Part shown: piece after piece, positions 34,856 to 43,361 of the stretch | Numbering within the stretch: position 1 is the stretch's first letter | Layout: each line of letters opens with the position of its first letter | Source of the DNA: Granulosicoccus sp045110475 | GTDB taxonomy: Bacteria > Pseudomonadota > Gammaproteobacteria > Granulosicoccales > Granulosicoccaceae | Assembly (NCBI GenBank): GCA_045110475.1 | Contig: JBGCGC010000133.1 | Span: forward strand, 71,950 to 135,949 | DNA length: 64,000 nucleotides | Direction: 5' to 3' | Made by a program: the position numbers and the translations under genes | Notes under the pieces: model-generated | What the model saw: only the letters and a program-made list of their open reading frames with translations | Databases searched by the model: none | Told to the model about the DNA's origin: nothing

Positions 34856-36088
34856 ATGGATACGTCAGAAAACGCTTCACGAATCGCTGAAACGGATAGA
34901 TTGGTTGTTGAGGCGGAGCTTTCACGATTGTTGAACGAGAAAAAGTTTGCGGGTGCACCGCAGATGTCTTCGTTTCTCAAATATATCGTTGTTCAGACGC
35001 TAGAGGGCAATGGCGACAGAATCAAGGCCTACACAGTGGGGGTTGATGCATTGGGAAAACCTCACACTTTTGATGCACAGAGCGACCCATCGGTGCGCGT
35101 GCTTGCACTGCGTTTGCGTAAGACTTTGGCAGCGCTTTACGAAGAAGGTGGCGAGCGACACGCCCAGATCGTCTTGAAGGTTGGTTCTTATGTGCCAGAA
35201 TTTCTCAAGGCAGACAGTGTCGCTGCGGGTAATGCGATAAAGACGCCTGCGACCCTGACATCCGCCACGCACGAGAGTTCTGCAATAAGCGAGACAATTG
35301 CTGCCTCCACCGCGGCTTGCGTACAGCCACAACTTGACCTGAATGTTGGCAATGCTTCTCAGCTGCAAGTCAGCGCGGTGACCCGTATAGCAGGCAGCTC
35401 CGATCATGGCGCTTTTAACGCAGCTAATAGCCGGACAGTACGGCACTTGATGGACGATCCACGTCGTATCATGCTGGTGTCAGCACTTTTTGTTTTCTTT
35501 TGTATCTGGCTGATGAGTAGCGATAACAATTCCGCCTACCTGCAAAAGTTGTCGGCTGGTGTGCCATTGCCCATGACAAGCGCAAGTGCAAGCTTCGAGA
35601 ACGATGGTCGTTCATTTCTACCTGTAACAAGCGATATTCCTACGCTATATCTGATTGATGATGAGGCTCAATCAAAACGGTTGCGGCAAGTATCAGTACT
35701 CATGGGCTCATCTGTGGTTCAGAGCGGTAGCCTTAACGTGGTTAGAGTGTCCCCTGAGAAAGTACCTGCACTCTCTTCACCGGGTGAGTACCACATGGTG
35801 TTAAACGAGGTAGTGGTTGAAGATCGCGCAAGAATCGATGCGCAAATTCTGCAACTTCAGTCTGGCGTCGTCGTGTCCAGCACCACCATGTTGTTCGATA
35901 ATCAATCATCTGGTTTTTCAACGAACGAGCTGAAACAGGTTGAGGGTTTGGCCAGGCAGATATCAGACGTTGCAGGGTCGTTGTATACGAACTTTTGCGT
36001 TACCCAGGACAGTGCTTTGCCATCGGGCTGTACCGTTCACAAGGATGGGGATCCAACGGTTGTTGCCAGTAAATCCGGAGCGGTATAA
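34856..36088 (+). CDS. One-TM protein with N-terminal DNA-binding-like domain, function unknown
   Basis: 410 residues. The N-terminal part (about 15-118), with MSSFLKYIVVQTLEGNGDRIKAYTVGVDALG and DPSVRVLALRLRKTLAALYEEGG, resembles the conserved domain found at the N-terminus of many membrane regulators with TolB/TPR-type C-termini. A Ser/Ala/Thr linker follows, then one helix (residues ~204-220, RRIMLVSALFVFFCIWLM) and a C-terminal part of ~190 residues that would be outside the cytoplasm and that I do not recognise. ATG 34856 has CAGGG six bases upstream; frames open from 34763. It is four bases before a kinase-like gene, so they form an operon. A signal-transmitting role is inference. Confidence 0.7.
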   Translation: MDTSENASRIAETDRLVVEAELSRLLNEKKFAGAPQMSSFLKYIVVQTLEGNGDRIKAYTVGVDALGKPHTFDAQSDPSVRVLALRLRKTLAALYEEGGERHAQIVLKVGSYVPEFLKADSVAAGNAIKTPATLTSATHESSAISETIAASTAACVQPQLDLNVGNASQLQVSAVTRIAGSSDHGAFNAANSRTVRHLMDDPRRIMLVSALFVFFCIWLMSSDNNSAYLQKLSAGVPLPMTSASASFENDGRSFLPVTSDIPTLYLIDDEAQSKRLRQVSVLMGSSVVQSGSLNVVRVSPEKVPALSSPGEYHMVLNEVVVEDRARIDAQILQLQSGVVVSSTTMLFDNQSSGFSTNELKQVEGLARQISDVAGSLYTNFCVTQDSALPSGCTVHKDGDPTVVASKSGAV

Positions 36089-36091
36089 CCA

Positions 36092-37090
36092 GTGATGGAA
36101 CGCTTGATTGATGGAGCTGGAACCCATCGTTCAGCTCGATATCTGAATATCGCACTTGCGATAACCGTTACGATTCAGATCGGCCTTTACCTCAACAGAA
36201 CGGGTGGACAGGATTTTCTGAATCTGGGTCCTGTGGTTGTGGAGGTCCTGTATCTTGTGTCATTGCTCCTGCTGGTCGTTGTTGTATTTTACCGATACAT
36301 TCTGAGTAGCAGGATCACCCGGCAGGCTGAACTCGTACAGGATCAGACAGACGCCATGATCAACATGTTTACCGGTGTCAAGCACCAACTTAATAACGAT
36401 ATGCAAGTGGTGTTGGGCAACGCAGAGCTGGCAGAAATTCTGGTTCAAAACGGCGGTGATCTAGACCGGCCAGTACACAACATTAGCGCCGCAGCCACCA
36501 ATGCTGTGCAACGAATCGAACAGCTGTCGGTATTTGGTAGCACAGGAAATACAGTAACCAGACCGGTCGATCTCAATGCCATGTTTCGGGAGAGCATGGC
36601 CAAGCTGGCTGATGAGCTACCTGCTGATGTCTCATTGCGCATGGATCTTGAGCATCTGTCTACTCAGGTCGAGGCCAATCGCTATTTGCTGAGTTTAAGC
36701 CTTGTTCATCTGGTGCGTCTGGCTGCGACTAGCATGCGTTACGGCGGGCAGATTGTCATACAGACATCTGAGTACGGCGAGCTTGATCAAGAGGCAAGCA
36801 CTCCGATAGTTGCCCGTATGCATATTGTTAGAGCGGCTTCGGAGCGGACGGACAAGATGGAACTCAAGCCGAGCATGTATGGTAGTGGTAGTAACAATCT
36901 GTTGTCAGAGGATATAGATCAATTTCAGCGAGCGCTCAGAACAACCAAAGCGTTGGTTGAAAGGTCTGGCGCAAGAGATGTCAATCTGTCTCGGCGTGGC
37001 GATGAGTCATTGTTCAGCATGGGGTTTGCGATTGAGACTCAATCAAAGCCGCTGCCTGCCAGTCTTGTCGTATCACAATCATTCAGCTAA
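36092..37090 (+). CDS. Membrane histidine-kinase-like protein with degenerate ATP-binding domain
   Basis: 332 residues: two helices (about 17-34 and 47-70), then a dimerisation/phosphotransfer region with an H-box, VKHQLNNDMQVVLGNAEL (His98), of the HxxNN class. Where the ATP-binding N-box should be, the sequence reads LVHLVRLAATSMRYGGQIVIQT: the Asn residues are gone. No DxGxG or GxGxG motif follows. So it keeps the phospho-acceptor His but probably cannot bind ATP. It may be a phosphotransfer protein or a pseudokinase. Only three bases separate it from the upstream membrane protein. No close known family is recognised. Confidence 0.7.
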   Translation: MMERLIDGAGTHRSARYLNIALAITVTIQIGLYLNRTGGQDFLNLGPVVVEVLYLVSLLLLVVVVFYRYILSSRITRQAELVQDQTDAMINMFTGVKHQLNNDMQVVLGNAELAEILVQNGGDLDRPVHNISAAATNAVQRIEQLSVFGSTGNTVTRPVDLNAMFRESMAKLADELPADVSLRMDLEHLSTQVEANRYLLSLSLVHLVRLAATSMRYGGQIVIQTSEYGELDQEASTPIVARMHIVRAASERTDKMELKPSMYGSGSNNLLSEDIDQFQRALRTTKALVERSGARDVNLSRRGDESLFSMGFAIETQSKPLPASLVVSQSFS

Positions 37091-37129
37091 ATCGGGGTAT
37101 TGGCGATACCTGTGGTCCGTGTGCAACCA

Positions 37130-38275
37130 TCAATCAGCCATGACGTGGATACCTTGCTGCATGACGCTTACGACGAGTTCGCTACCGTTTCCAATGGCGT
37201 TTTCCAACGCTGTGTGCAAGGGTATCTTGAATCGAAGTGACTTGGGAACATGCTCGAGATGCAAGCGAATCAAAAGCTCGTCCCCCAGAATGACAGATTC
37301 ATTAACTGTGCCTTCAAGTGTCGATTTGTCATCATCGTCAACAAATGAATCCCGTTTTTGACTCTGGAGTTTCGCCTGTATCTGGATTGCCGAAGGTGCT
37401 ATTAACAGGCTTACATTATCGCCCAAACCAACGCCAGTTAACGAAGGGCCTCTAAGCGGATCTGCTTCGCCGATTTTGTAAAGTGTATGATCGTTTCTAG
37501 TTCCTGCGATAGTGGCATTGAAAATATTTTGATGCCCCACCAGGCGTGCAATATTTCTTGAAGCAGGACGATTGATCACCTGTGCGACCGGGCCTTGTTG
37601 AAGACTTGTGCCGCGATGCATCAGACATAGTGAATCGGCGAGTAGTTGTACCTCGGCAAGATCATGGGTAACCAGAACGATGGGTAACTCCAGAGACTGG
37701 CGTAGTGCGGCTAGTTCGCGGTACAGCTTTCTGCGAGTTTGCTGGTCGACCGCCGAGAAGGGTTCATCGAGCAGCAGCACTTTGGGCTCTCTGGCCAGTG
37801 CGCGAGCTATAGCGACACGTTGCTTTTGTCCGCCAGACAAGGTGGAAGGCATTCGGTGTTCCAGCCCTGTCATGTTGGTTCTTTCGAGTAGCGCCTTTGC
37901 CTTGCATTTACGCAGCTTACGAGAAGGTCCCGGTGTTGCAAGCATGACATTGTCCAGTGCGCTCTTGTGTGGAAACAAGGCGTATTCCTGGAATACCATA
38001 CCCACCTTGCGTTGTTGCGTCTTCATGTGTATGCAGGTTTGAGAGTCCTCCCAGAGTTCGCCACAACAACGTACGCGCGCATGGTCGGCGCGATTAAGCC
38101 CGGCGATACTGCGCAACACCGTGCTTTTCCCGCTGCCAGATGGACCAACCAGAGCCAACAACTCGCCGGGTGCGCAATGCAGTGTCACATTGATGCTAAT
38201 GGGCGTTTGCTGTCTGATGGCAACTTCAAGCCCATTGCCGCCTGAGCCGGAACCGGGGTTGGTTAAGCTAACCAT
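37130..38275 (-). CDS. modC: Molybdate ABC transporter ATPase
   Basis: 381-residue ATPase of a molybdate-type importer. Walker A GPSGSGKST, signature LSGGQKQRVAIARALA, Walker B KVLLLDEPFSAVD and the switch His in VLVTHDLAE are intact. The C-terminal ~130 residues carry a MOP-like regulatory region (GDNVSLLIAPSAIQIQ; VILGDELLIRLHLEHVPKSLRFKIP), which supports ModC. The frame shares one base with modB. Identity as molybdate rather than sulfate uptake rests on the adjacent modB and modA. Confidence 0.88.
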   Translation of the reverse strand: MVSLTNPGSGSGGNGLEVAIRQQTPISINVTLHCAPGELLALVGPSGSGKSTVLRSIAGLNRADHARVRCCGELWEDSQTCIHMKTQQRKVGMVFQEYALFPHKSALDNVMLATPGPSRKLRKCKAKALLERTNMTGLEHRMPSTLSGGQKQRVAIARALAREPKVLLLDEPFSAVDQQTRRKLYRELAALRQSLELPIVLVTHDLAEVQLLADSLCLMHRGTSLQQGPVAQVINRPASRNIARLVGHQNIFNATIAGTRNDHTLYKIGEADPLRGPSLTGVGLGDNVSLLIAPSAIQIQAKLQSQKRDSFVDDDDKSTLEGTVNESVILGDELLIRLHLEHVPKSLRFKIPLHTALENAIGNGSELVVSVMQQGIHVMAD

Positions 38276-38952
38276 CAGCGCTGGACGGCTTTTATCTGGC
38301 TATCCTGGCGAGCTCCGGGATTGGAACGTACGATTGCCAGAGCCAGGAGTGAGAATGCCAACAGCGCGAGACTGTAAAATCCTGCTGTCCTCATATCAAA
38401 GCTCTGCACGCTATCGTATATAGCAATGGAGATCGTGCGAGTACTGCCCTCGATATTGCCACCGACCATGAGTACCACCCCAAATTCACCCAGCGTGTGT
38501 GCAAAGACCAGTGTAGTGCTCGCAAGAATACCTTGCCAGGTCAGTGGCAATTCTACGTGCCACCAGGTCTTGAGTGGCGAGAGTCCACTGACCCAGGCAG
38601 CATCACGCAACTGTTGTGGCAGATTACTGAAAGCGACCTGAACAGGTTGTATGGCAAAAGGCAGATTAACAATGACGGATGCAATGACAAGTCCTGGAAA
38701 CGTAAATACCAGTGGTTGTCCGAGCAGTTGGGTGATGAGATTGCCGCTGATGCTCTGTGGACTGAATATGATCAGCAAGTAGTATCCTATAACAGTGGGA
38801 GGGAGAACCAAGGGCAACATAATGAGAGACTCTATCCACGCTTTACCACGAACCTTGGTTGACGCAAGCCATCTCCCGGTAAACAGACCGATTGGCACGA
38901 GCAACAGGGTTGTCCACAATGCCAGTTTTAATGATACGTACAAAGTGCTCAT
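38275..38952 (-). CDS. modB: Molybdate ABC transporter permease
   Basis: 225-residue membrane permease with about five or six helices; the start MSTLYVSLKLALWTTLLLVPIGLFTGRWLA and the EAA-loop region LRDAAWVSGLSPLKTWWHVELPLTWQGI are typical of ModB. It lies between modA (6 bases) and modC, one operon. Molybdate is needed for molybdenum-cofactor enzymes. Confidence 0.92.
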   Translation of the reverse strand: MSTLYVSLKLALWTTLLLVPIGLFTGRWLASTKVRGKAWIESLIMLPLVLPPTVIGYYLLIIFSPQSISGNLITQLLGQPLVFTFPGLVIASVIVNLPFAIQPVQVAFSNLPQQLRDAAWVSGLSPLKTWWHVELPLTWQGILASTTLVFAHTLGEFGVVLMVGGNIEGSTRTISIAIYDSVQSFDMRTAGFYSLALLAFSLLALAIVRSNPGARQDSQIKAVQR

Positions 38953-38958
38953 GGACGA

Positions 38959-39735
38959 TTACTGAACGCTGACCCGCAGTCCTGAGTCTTCGAGTAGATT
39001 GCGAGCGTCTTCGCCCATCAACCAGTGAGCAAAGTTATCTGCCGACGCACCGGCGGTTTGAAGGATGGCAAGGACATGCTCAATGGGTTGATAACTTTCT
39101 GGTGGTAATTTCACTGATGCGAATCCTACGCTTTGCCCTGCCAGGAGTACGGTGGGCACCACGGCAGCTGCCACTACCCCGGATTTGACAAATTGCATTG
39201 TCTGAGAGGCGTTTTCAGCGCTTAGCAATTGTCCCGCAGCCATCGGCCAGATGCGCGCGAACATCAACGCCTCGCGCGCCGCTTTTCCGTAGGGCGCGTG
39301 AATCGGATTGGGTATGGCAATTCTCAGCCCATCGGATTCTGCGTCCTTCAGGATAGTTTCTGCCAGAGAATCGTTAGAGAGTGAACCGGTCAATACGCTG
39401 GATTTCGGCACCACCACACTCAGTTCTCCGTGGGCGAAGATCTGCGGCGCTTCGCGGAGCATGCCCGACGGAAGTCTTTTCACACTGGCAAGATCTGCCG
39501 AAAGAAAAATGTGGAACGGGGCACCGTTTAGAATTTGCGTACTGAGCAACCCTGAGGATCCAAAACTGACTCTCGGTGCGGGTGCTCCAGAGTGGTCTGT
39601 GTAGGATTGCATCAGTGCTGGCCACAGGCCGCGCAGGCTTGATGCTGCAGCGACCACTAGCCCCGATTCGGCGCGAACCGGCGCATTCGCACACAGGACG
39701 AACAATACTAATACAATGAATTGTTGAATCCGCAT
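38959..39735 (-). CDS. modA: Molybdate ABC transporter substrate-binding protein
   Basis: 258-residue periplasmic protein with a cleavable signal peptide (residues 1-22, ending VRAESG). The mature N-terminus LVVAAASSLRGLWPALMQSY and FGSSGLLSTQILNGAPFHIFLSAD match ModA; the oxyanion-contact Ser residues are in AASSL and GSSG. It is the first gene of modABC, divergent from dgkA with only 53 bases between the starts. Confidence 0.92.
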   Translation of the reverse strand: MRIQQFIVLVLFVLCANAPVRAESGLVVAAASSLRGLWPALMQSYTDHSGAPAPRVSFGSSGLLSTQILNGAPFHIFLSADLASVKRLPSGMLREAPQIFAHGELSVVVPKSSVLTGSLSNDSLAETILKDAESDGLRIAIPNPIHAPYGKAAREALMFARIWPMAAGQLLSAENASQTMQFVKSGVVAAAVVPTVLLAGQSVGFASVKLPPESYQPIEHVLAILQTAGASADNFAHWLMGEDARNLLEDSGLRVSVQ

Positions 39736-39788
39736 CAGCTGAAGTACCTGATGCCAGTTTGTTTCTGCCCCTGGACTATTATCATCAC

Positions 39789-40172
39789 ATGCAAAAAAAC
39801 ACTGGTCTGAAACGTATCCGATTGGCAGGAGTTTACGCGTTTAATGGCATAGTCGCAGCTTATCGACATGAAGCGGCTTTCCGGCAGGAGCTGCTTCTGG
39901 CTTTGTTCTGTGTGCCTGCTGCATTGATACTGGATGTCTCTCGTAGCGAACGCGTTCTGCTGATCTTGGTGGTTGGGATAGTGCTGGTGGCGGAGTTGAT
40001 CAACAGCGCGGTGGAAGCCGTTGTTGATCGCATTGGTTCTGAGCATCACGAGCTCTCCGGACGGGCAAAGGACATGGGCTCGGGGGCGGTTCTTGTCAGT
40101 TTGCTGCTGTGGGCCTACGTGTGGCTCGACATCGTTGTGTTTGGCGTGTGGCTTGGCAGCAGCACGGCCTGA
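39789..40172 (+). CDS. dgkA: Diacylglycerol kinase, prokaryotic type
   Basis: 127-residue three-helix membrane kinase that phosphorylates diacylglycerol from membrane turnover. The motif AFRQELLLAL followed by VLVAELINSAVEAVVDRIG, with the catalytic Glu, and SGRAKDMGSGAVLVS are diagnostic. I chose ATG 39789 (MQKNTGLKRI) over 39759 because it matches the family's short N-terminus. It sits unexpectedly between two oxyanion-transporter sets. Confidence 0.93.
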   Translation: MQKNTGLKRIRLAGVYAFNGIVAAYRHEAAFRQELLLALFCVPAALILDVSRSERVLLILVVGIVLVAELINSAVEAVVDRIGSEHHELSGRAKDMGSGAVLVSLLLWAYVWLDIVVFGVWLGSSTA

Positions 40173-40196
40173 TTTCATTGCTTGCGGGGCGCAGAC

Positions 40197-40913
40197 GTGC
40201 AAAGTTTCGGTGATGCTGTTGTAGAGGCGCTAAACCTTATCCGGGAATTTGATGGTGCACTGCGCGAAATAATCCTGCTGTCACTGCAGGTGAGTGTTTC
40301 AGCGGTTTTCGTCGCTGCGCTCATCGGTTTGCCATTGGGTGCCTGGCTGGCTGTCACTCACTCAAGGTTTCGTGCCTTGATTGTGGTGGTTGTCAGCACG
40401 TTTATGGGGCTACCACCTGTCGTGGTCGGACTGGTGGTGTATCTTCTGCTGTCCAATGCAGGTGCTTTAGGACCATTGCAGTTGTTGTACACGCCAACGG
40501 CGATGATTATCGCGCAGAGCATACTTATCACACCCATACTCACGGCACTAACCCGGGAAACATTGTCGGGATTGAATGAAAATTACCATGATCAGCTGAC
40601 CTTGCTGGGTGTGAGCACACGAGCTCGGCTTCTGACGCTTTTATGGGAAGGCAGGCATGGTCTTCTCACCGCCATACTTGCAGGTTTCGGGCGAGCCATT
40701 GCAGAGGTGGGTGCAGTGATTATTGTTGGTGGGAATATCAATCATGTCACGCGGGTCATGACGACCACCATTGCTCTGGAAACCTCCAGAGGCAATCTAG
40801 CATTGGCTCTCGGCCTGGGTATCGTGCTTGTCAGCATAGCCTTGCTGGTCAATTTTCTGGTTCTGTTACTGGGTGCGTCCATGCAGCGACAAACCTCGCT
40901 GTACCGAGCCTGA
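40197..40913 (+). CDS. tupB: Tungstate-type ABC transporter permease (TupB-like)
   Basis: 238-residue permease with six helices, of the TupB/WtpB branch: LQVSVSAVFVAALIGLPLGAWLA, MGLPPVVVGLVVYLLLSN, and FGRAIAEVGAVIIVGGNI. GTG 40197 is chosen, with GGGGC upstream; TTG 40182 is another possibility. The ATPase gene follows after one base. No binding protein of the TupA type is adjacent. Substrate (tungstate or molybdate) is inferred from family only. Confidence 0.82.
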   Translation: MQSFGDAVVEALNLIREFDGALREIILLSLQVSVSAVFVAALIGLPLGAWLAVTHSRFRALIVVVVSTFMGLPPVVVGLVVYLLLSNAGALGPLQLLYTPTAMIIAQSILITPILTALTRETLSGLNENYHDQLTLLGVSTRARLLTLLWEGRHGLLTAILAGFGRAIAEVGAVIIVGGNINHVTRVMTTTIALETSRGNLALALGLGIVLVSIALLVNFLVLLLGASMQRQTSLYRA

Positions 40914-40914
40914 C

Positions 40915-41676
40915 ATGCTGAGTCGTCTTGATAGCAACGGGCCCTCAACTGGCGTCTGTCCGGTAACGGCAAACGCTGTGCGCTTGTCACGAGGTGGCAG
41001 ATTGCTTCTGAACATTCCGGAAATTTCGTTTGGTCATGAGCCTGCATCACCTCGTTGTACTCTGGTTGTGGGTCCTAATGGTGCGGGTAAGTCCGTGCTC
41101 GTGCGCATTGTCTGTCACCTTTTACAGCCCGACAGCGGCTATGTCCGCTGGGCCGGTGACAGACCATCAGCCGTAAATCGTCATCGTGTTGGCCTGATGT
41201 TGCAAAAACCGGTTCTGTTGCGTCGCAGCGCGCAGGCTAATCTTGTGTATGCCTTGCGTCAGGCAGGCCATGATCGGTCCAACAGTCAGCATTTGAGCCT
41301 ATCGGCAATGGAGGCGGCCGGGCTGGCAGATATTGCCCGCGTGCCAGCGCACGGTCTGTCCGGTGGAGAGCAACAACGGCTCGCGCTGGTCAGGGCACTA
41401 TTGCTCAAGCCAGATATTCTTTTTCTTGATGAGCCTACTGCGAATGTCGATCCATCATCCACGCTTGTCATCGAACAGCAGCTTGGCGAGGCGATTCGGA
41501 AAGGGCTCCATGTGGTTATGGTCAGTCACGATCAGGGACAGGTAAAACGGTTGGCGGATGAGGTTGTGTTGATGCACAAAGGGCAGGTGGTAGAGCGTGC
41601 CACCCGGCAACGGTTTTTTGATCAACCGCGCAACGTGCTCACACAACGTTGGATTACAGGAGAATTGCTGGTTTAG
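40915..41676 (+). CDS. tupC: Tungstate-type ABC transporter ATPase (TupC-like)
   Basis: 253-residue ATPase: Walker A GPNGAGKS, signature LSGGEQQRLALVRALL, Walker B ILFLDEPTANVD, switch His in VVMVSHDQGQ. It begins one base after the permease stop (TGACATG), so I use ATG 40915 rather than an upstream frame inside the permease. It lacks the MOP-type C-terminal domain of ModC. Pairs with the TupB-like permease. Confidence 0.83.
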   Translation: MLSRLDSNGPSTGVCPVTANAVRLSRGGRLLLNIPEISFGHEPASPRCTLVVGPNGAGKSVLVRIVCHLLQPDSGYVRWAGDRPSAVNRHRVGLMLQKPVLLRRSAQANLVYALRQAGHDRSNSQHLSLSAMEAAGLADIARVPAHGLSGGEQQRLALVRALLLKPDILFLDEPTANVDPSSTLVIEQQLGEAIRKGLHVVMVSHDQGQVKRLADEVVLMHKGQVVERATRQRFFDQPRNVLTQRWITGELLV

Positions 41677-41726
41677 GGTGGTGTAATATCACAAGCTGGC
41701 AGGTTCACGATGACAGGATTAACGAC

Positions 41727-42722
41727 ATGGCCGGTGACTTTGGAACACGGTTCTTACCGCAGATGGCTATCAGTCACTACGCGAACGGGTGGTCACCGGA
41801 GGAGATGGTGGCCAGTGATAGTCTGACTGTGCATCCCGGTGCACACGTTCTGCACTATGCAAGCACATGTTTTGAAGGGTTGAAGGCCTTCCAGCAGGCG
41901 GACGGTAGTGTGGCTATATTTCGTATGGATCAGAATATCGCGCGCTTCGATCAAAGCAGCAAGCTACTGTGCTTGCCTGATCTCGATACCGATCAGATCA
42001 AGCGCATGATTGTGGACAGCGTTGCAAAATACAGAAGCGAGGTTCCGGCATCGCCTGCCTCCTTGTACATAAGACCGACACATATCGGTACAGAACCTGC
42101 CATCGGCAAGGCTGCGGCGGCAACCGATACGTCAAGTGTATTCATCCTGTTGTCGCCGGTGGGTGACTACTTCGACGGCGACGAACCCAGCCTGCGATTG
42201 CTCCTCGATGAGCAGGGCGTTCGATGTGGCCCGGATCATGGCATGGTTAAGGGCGGTGGCAACTACGCCAGTGCGCTCAAACACATACAAGGAGCTGCAG
42301 CGCAATACGGTGCAAATCAGGTGCTTTTCTGCCCTGGCGGTGATGTTCAGGAGACCGGCGCTGCCAACTTTATTCTGGTTGACGGAGACGAAATCATCAC
42401 CAAATCTCTCGACAATTCGTTCTTGCATGGCGTTACACGCGCATCGTTACTAACGCTGGCACGTGATAAAGGACTGAACGTGCAAGAGCGACAACTGACC
42501 GTCGATGAGTTGCTCGAACGTGCAGCAAGGCCAGGTTGCGAAGCAGGCCTGACGGGAACGGCAGCGGTGGTCGCATCTGTCGGCACGCTAATTCATGACG
42601 GGCAGGAGCACCCGGTTGGTGATGGGTTGCCCGGTCCACGCATTCGCCAGATGCGCGATGAGCTTAACGCCATACAGTGGGGTGAAAGCGAAGACAAATA
42701 TCACTGGCTTACTAAGGTTTAA
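41727..42722 (+). CDS. ilvE: Branched-chain amino acid aminotransferase
   Basis: 331-residue fold-type IV PLP aminotransferase. The catalytic Lys is in DHGMVKGGGNYASALK, and LHYASTCFEGLKAFQQADG and ETGAANFILVDGDEI mark the BCAT family. It interconverts Leu, Ile and Val with their 2-oxo acids. ATG 41727 has AGGA about ten bases upstream; the frame is open further up into the ABC ATPase. D-amino-acid transaminase is a less likely alternative. Confidence 0.88.
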   Translation: MAGDFGTRFLPQMAISHYANGWSPEEMVASDSLTVHPGAHVLHYASTCFEGLKAFQQADGSVAIFRMDQNIARFDQSSKLLCLPDLDTDQIKRMIVDSVAKYRSEVPASPASLYIRPTHIGTEPAIGKAAAATDTSSVFILLSPVGDYFDGDEPSLRLLLDEQGVRCGPDHGMVKGGGNYASALKHIQGAAAQYGANQVLFCPGGDVQETGAANFILVDGDEIITKSLDNSFLHGVTRASLLTLARDKGLNVQERQLTVDELLERAARPGCEAGLTGTAAVVASVGTLIHDGQEHPVGDGLPGPRIRQMRDELNAIQWGESEDKYHWLTKV

Positions 42723-42812
42723 AAACAGCGTGAGCCTGTGTATCAGCACTTATGCTTTGAGACTTACCCGGGTTGTGGTGCAGCGGTCTTATCGCTGGTG
42801 TAAACTGCGCCG

Positions 42813-43361
42813 ATGAAAACATCATTTCCCATTTGGGCGGTAGTCGCCATGGCTGTGGTGGTTGGGGCCTCCAACTATCTGGTACAGATTCCCATCAACG
42901 ACTGGTTGACCTGGGGCGCATTGACCTATCCGTTGGCGTTTCTTGTCAACGATCTTTGTAATCGTTTTCATGGTGCAGCAACTGCGCGTAAGGTTGTCTA
43001 TACAGGCTTTGCCGTTGGGGTCATTCTGTCACTATCAGTCGACAGCATCGATACCCGTATTGCCATCGCTTCGGGTACCGCATTTTTGCTTGCTCAACTT
43101 CTGGATATCGCCATTTTCGATCGTCTGCGCGATGGCAGATGGTGGATCGCACCGGGCGTCTCCTCAGCTATCAGCACTGTCGTTGATACTTTCCTGTTTT
43201 TCGCTATTGCCTTTGCAGGTACTCAGACACCTTGGGTGCAATGGGCTATTGGTGATCTGGGCGTCAAGTGGGTAGTCGCTGTTTTGTCGGTGCTTTTGTT
43301 TGGCCTGATTGCGCGACGCAGCATCATGTCACAGGTTCAGCATTCCCCTCAAAAGAATTAA
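42813..43361 (+). CDS. VUT-family transporter (queuosine precursor type)
   Basis: 182-residue, six-helix membrane protein of the VUT (YhhQ/QueT-like) family: YLVQIPINDWLTWGALTYPLAFLVNDLCNRFHG and APGVSSAISTVVDTFLFFAIAF are family landmarks. Members import queuosine precursors such as preQ0 or preQ1. It is transcribed alone. Its last 38 bases overlap the end of the convergent regulator gene. Confidence 0.85.
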   Translation: MKTSFPIWAVVAMAVVVGASNYLVQIPINDWLTWGALTYPLAFLVNDLCNRFHGAATARKVVYTGFAVGVILSLSVDSIDTRIAIASGTAFLLAQLLDIAIFDRLRDGRWWIAPGVSSAISTVVDTFLFFAIAFAGTQTPWVQWAIGDLGVKWVVAVLSVLLFGLIARRSIMSQVQHSPQKN

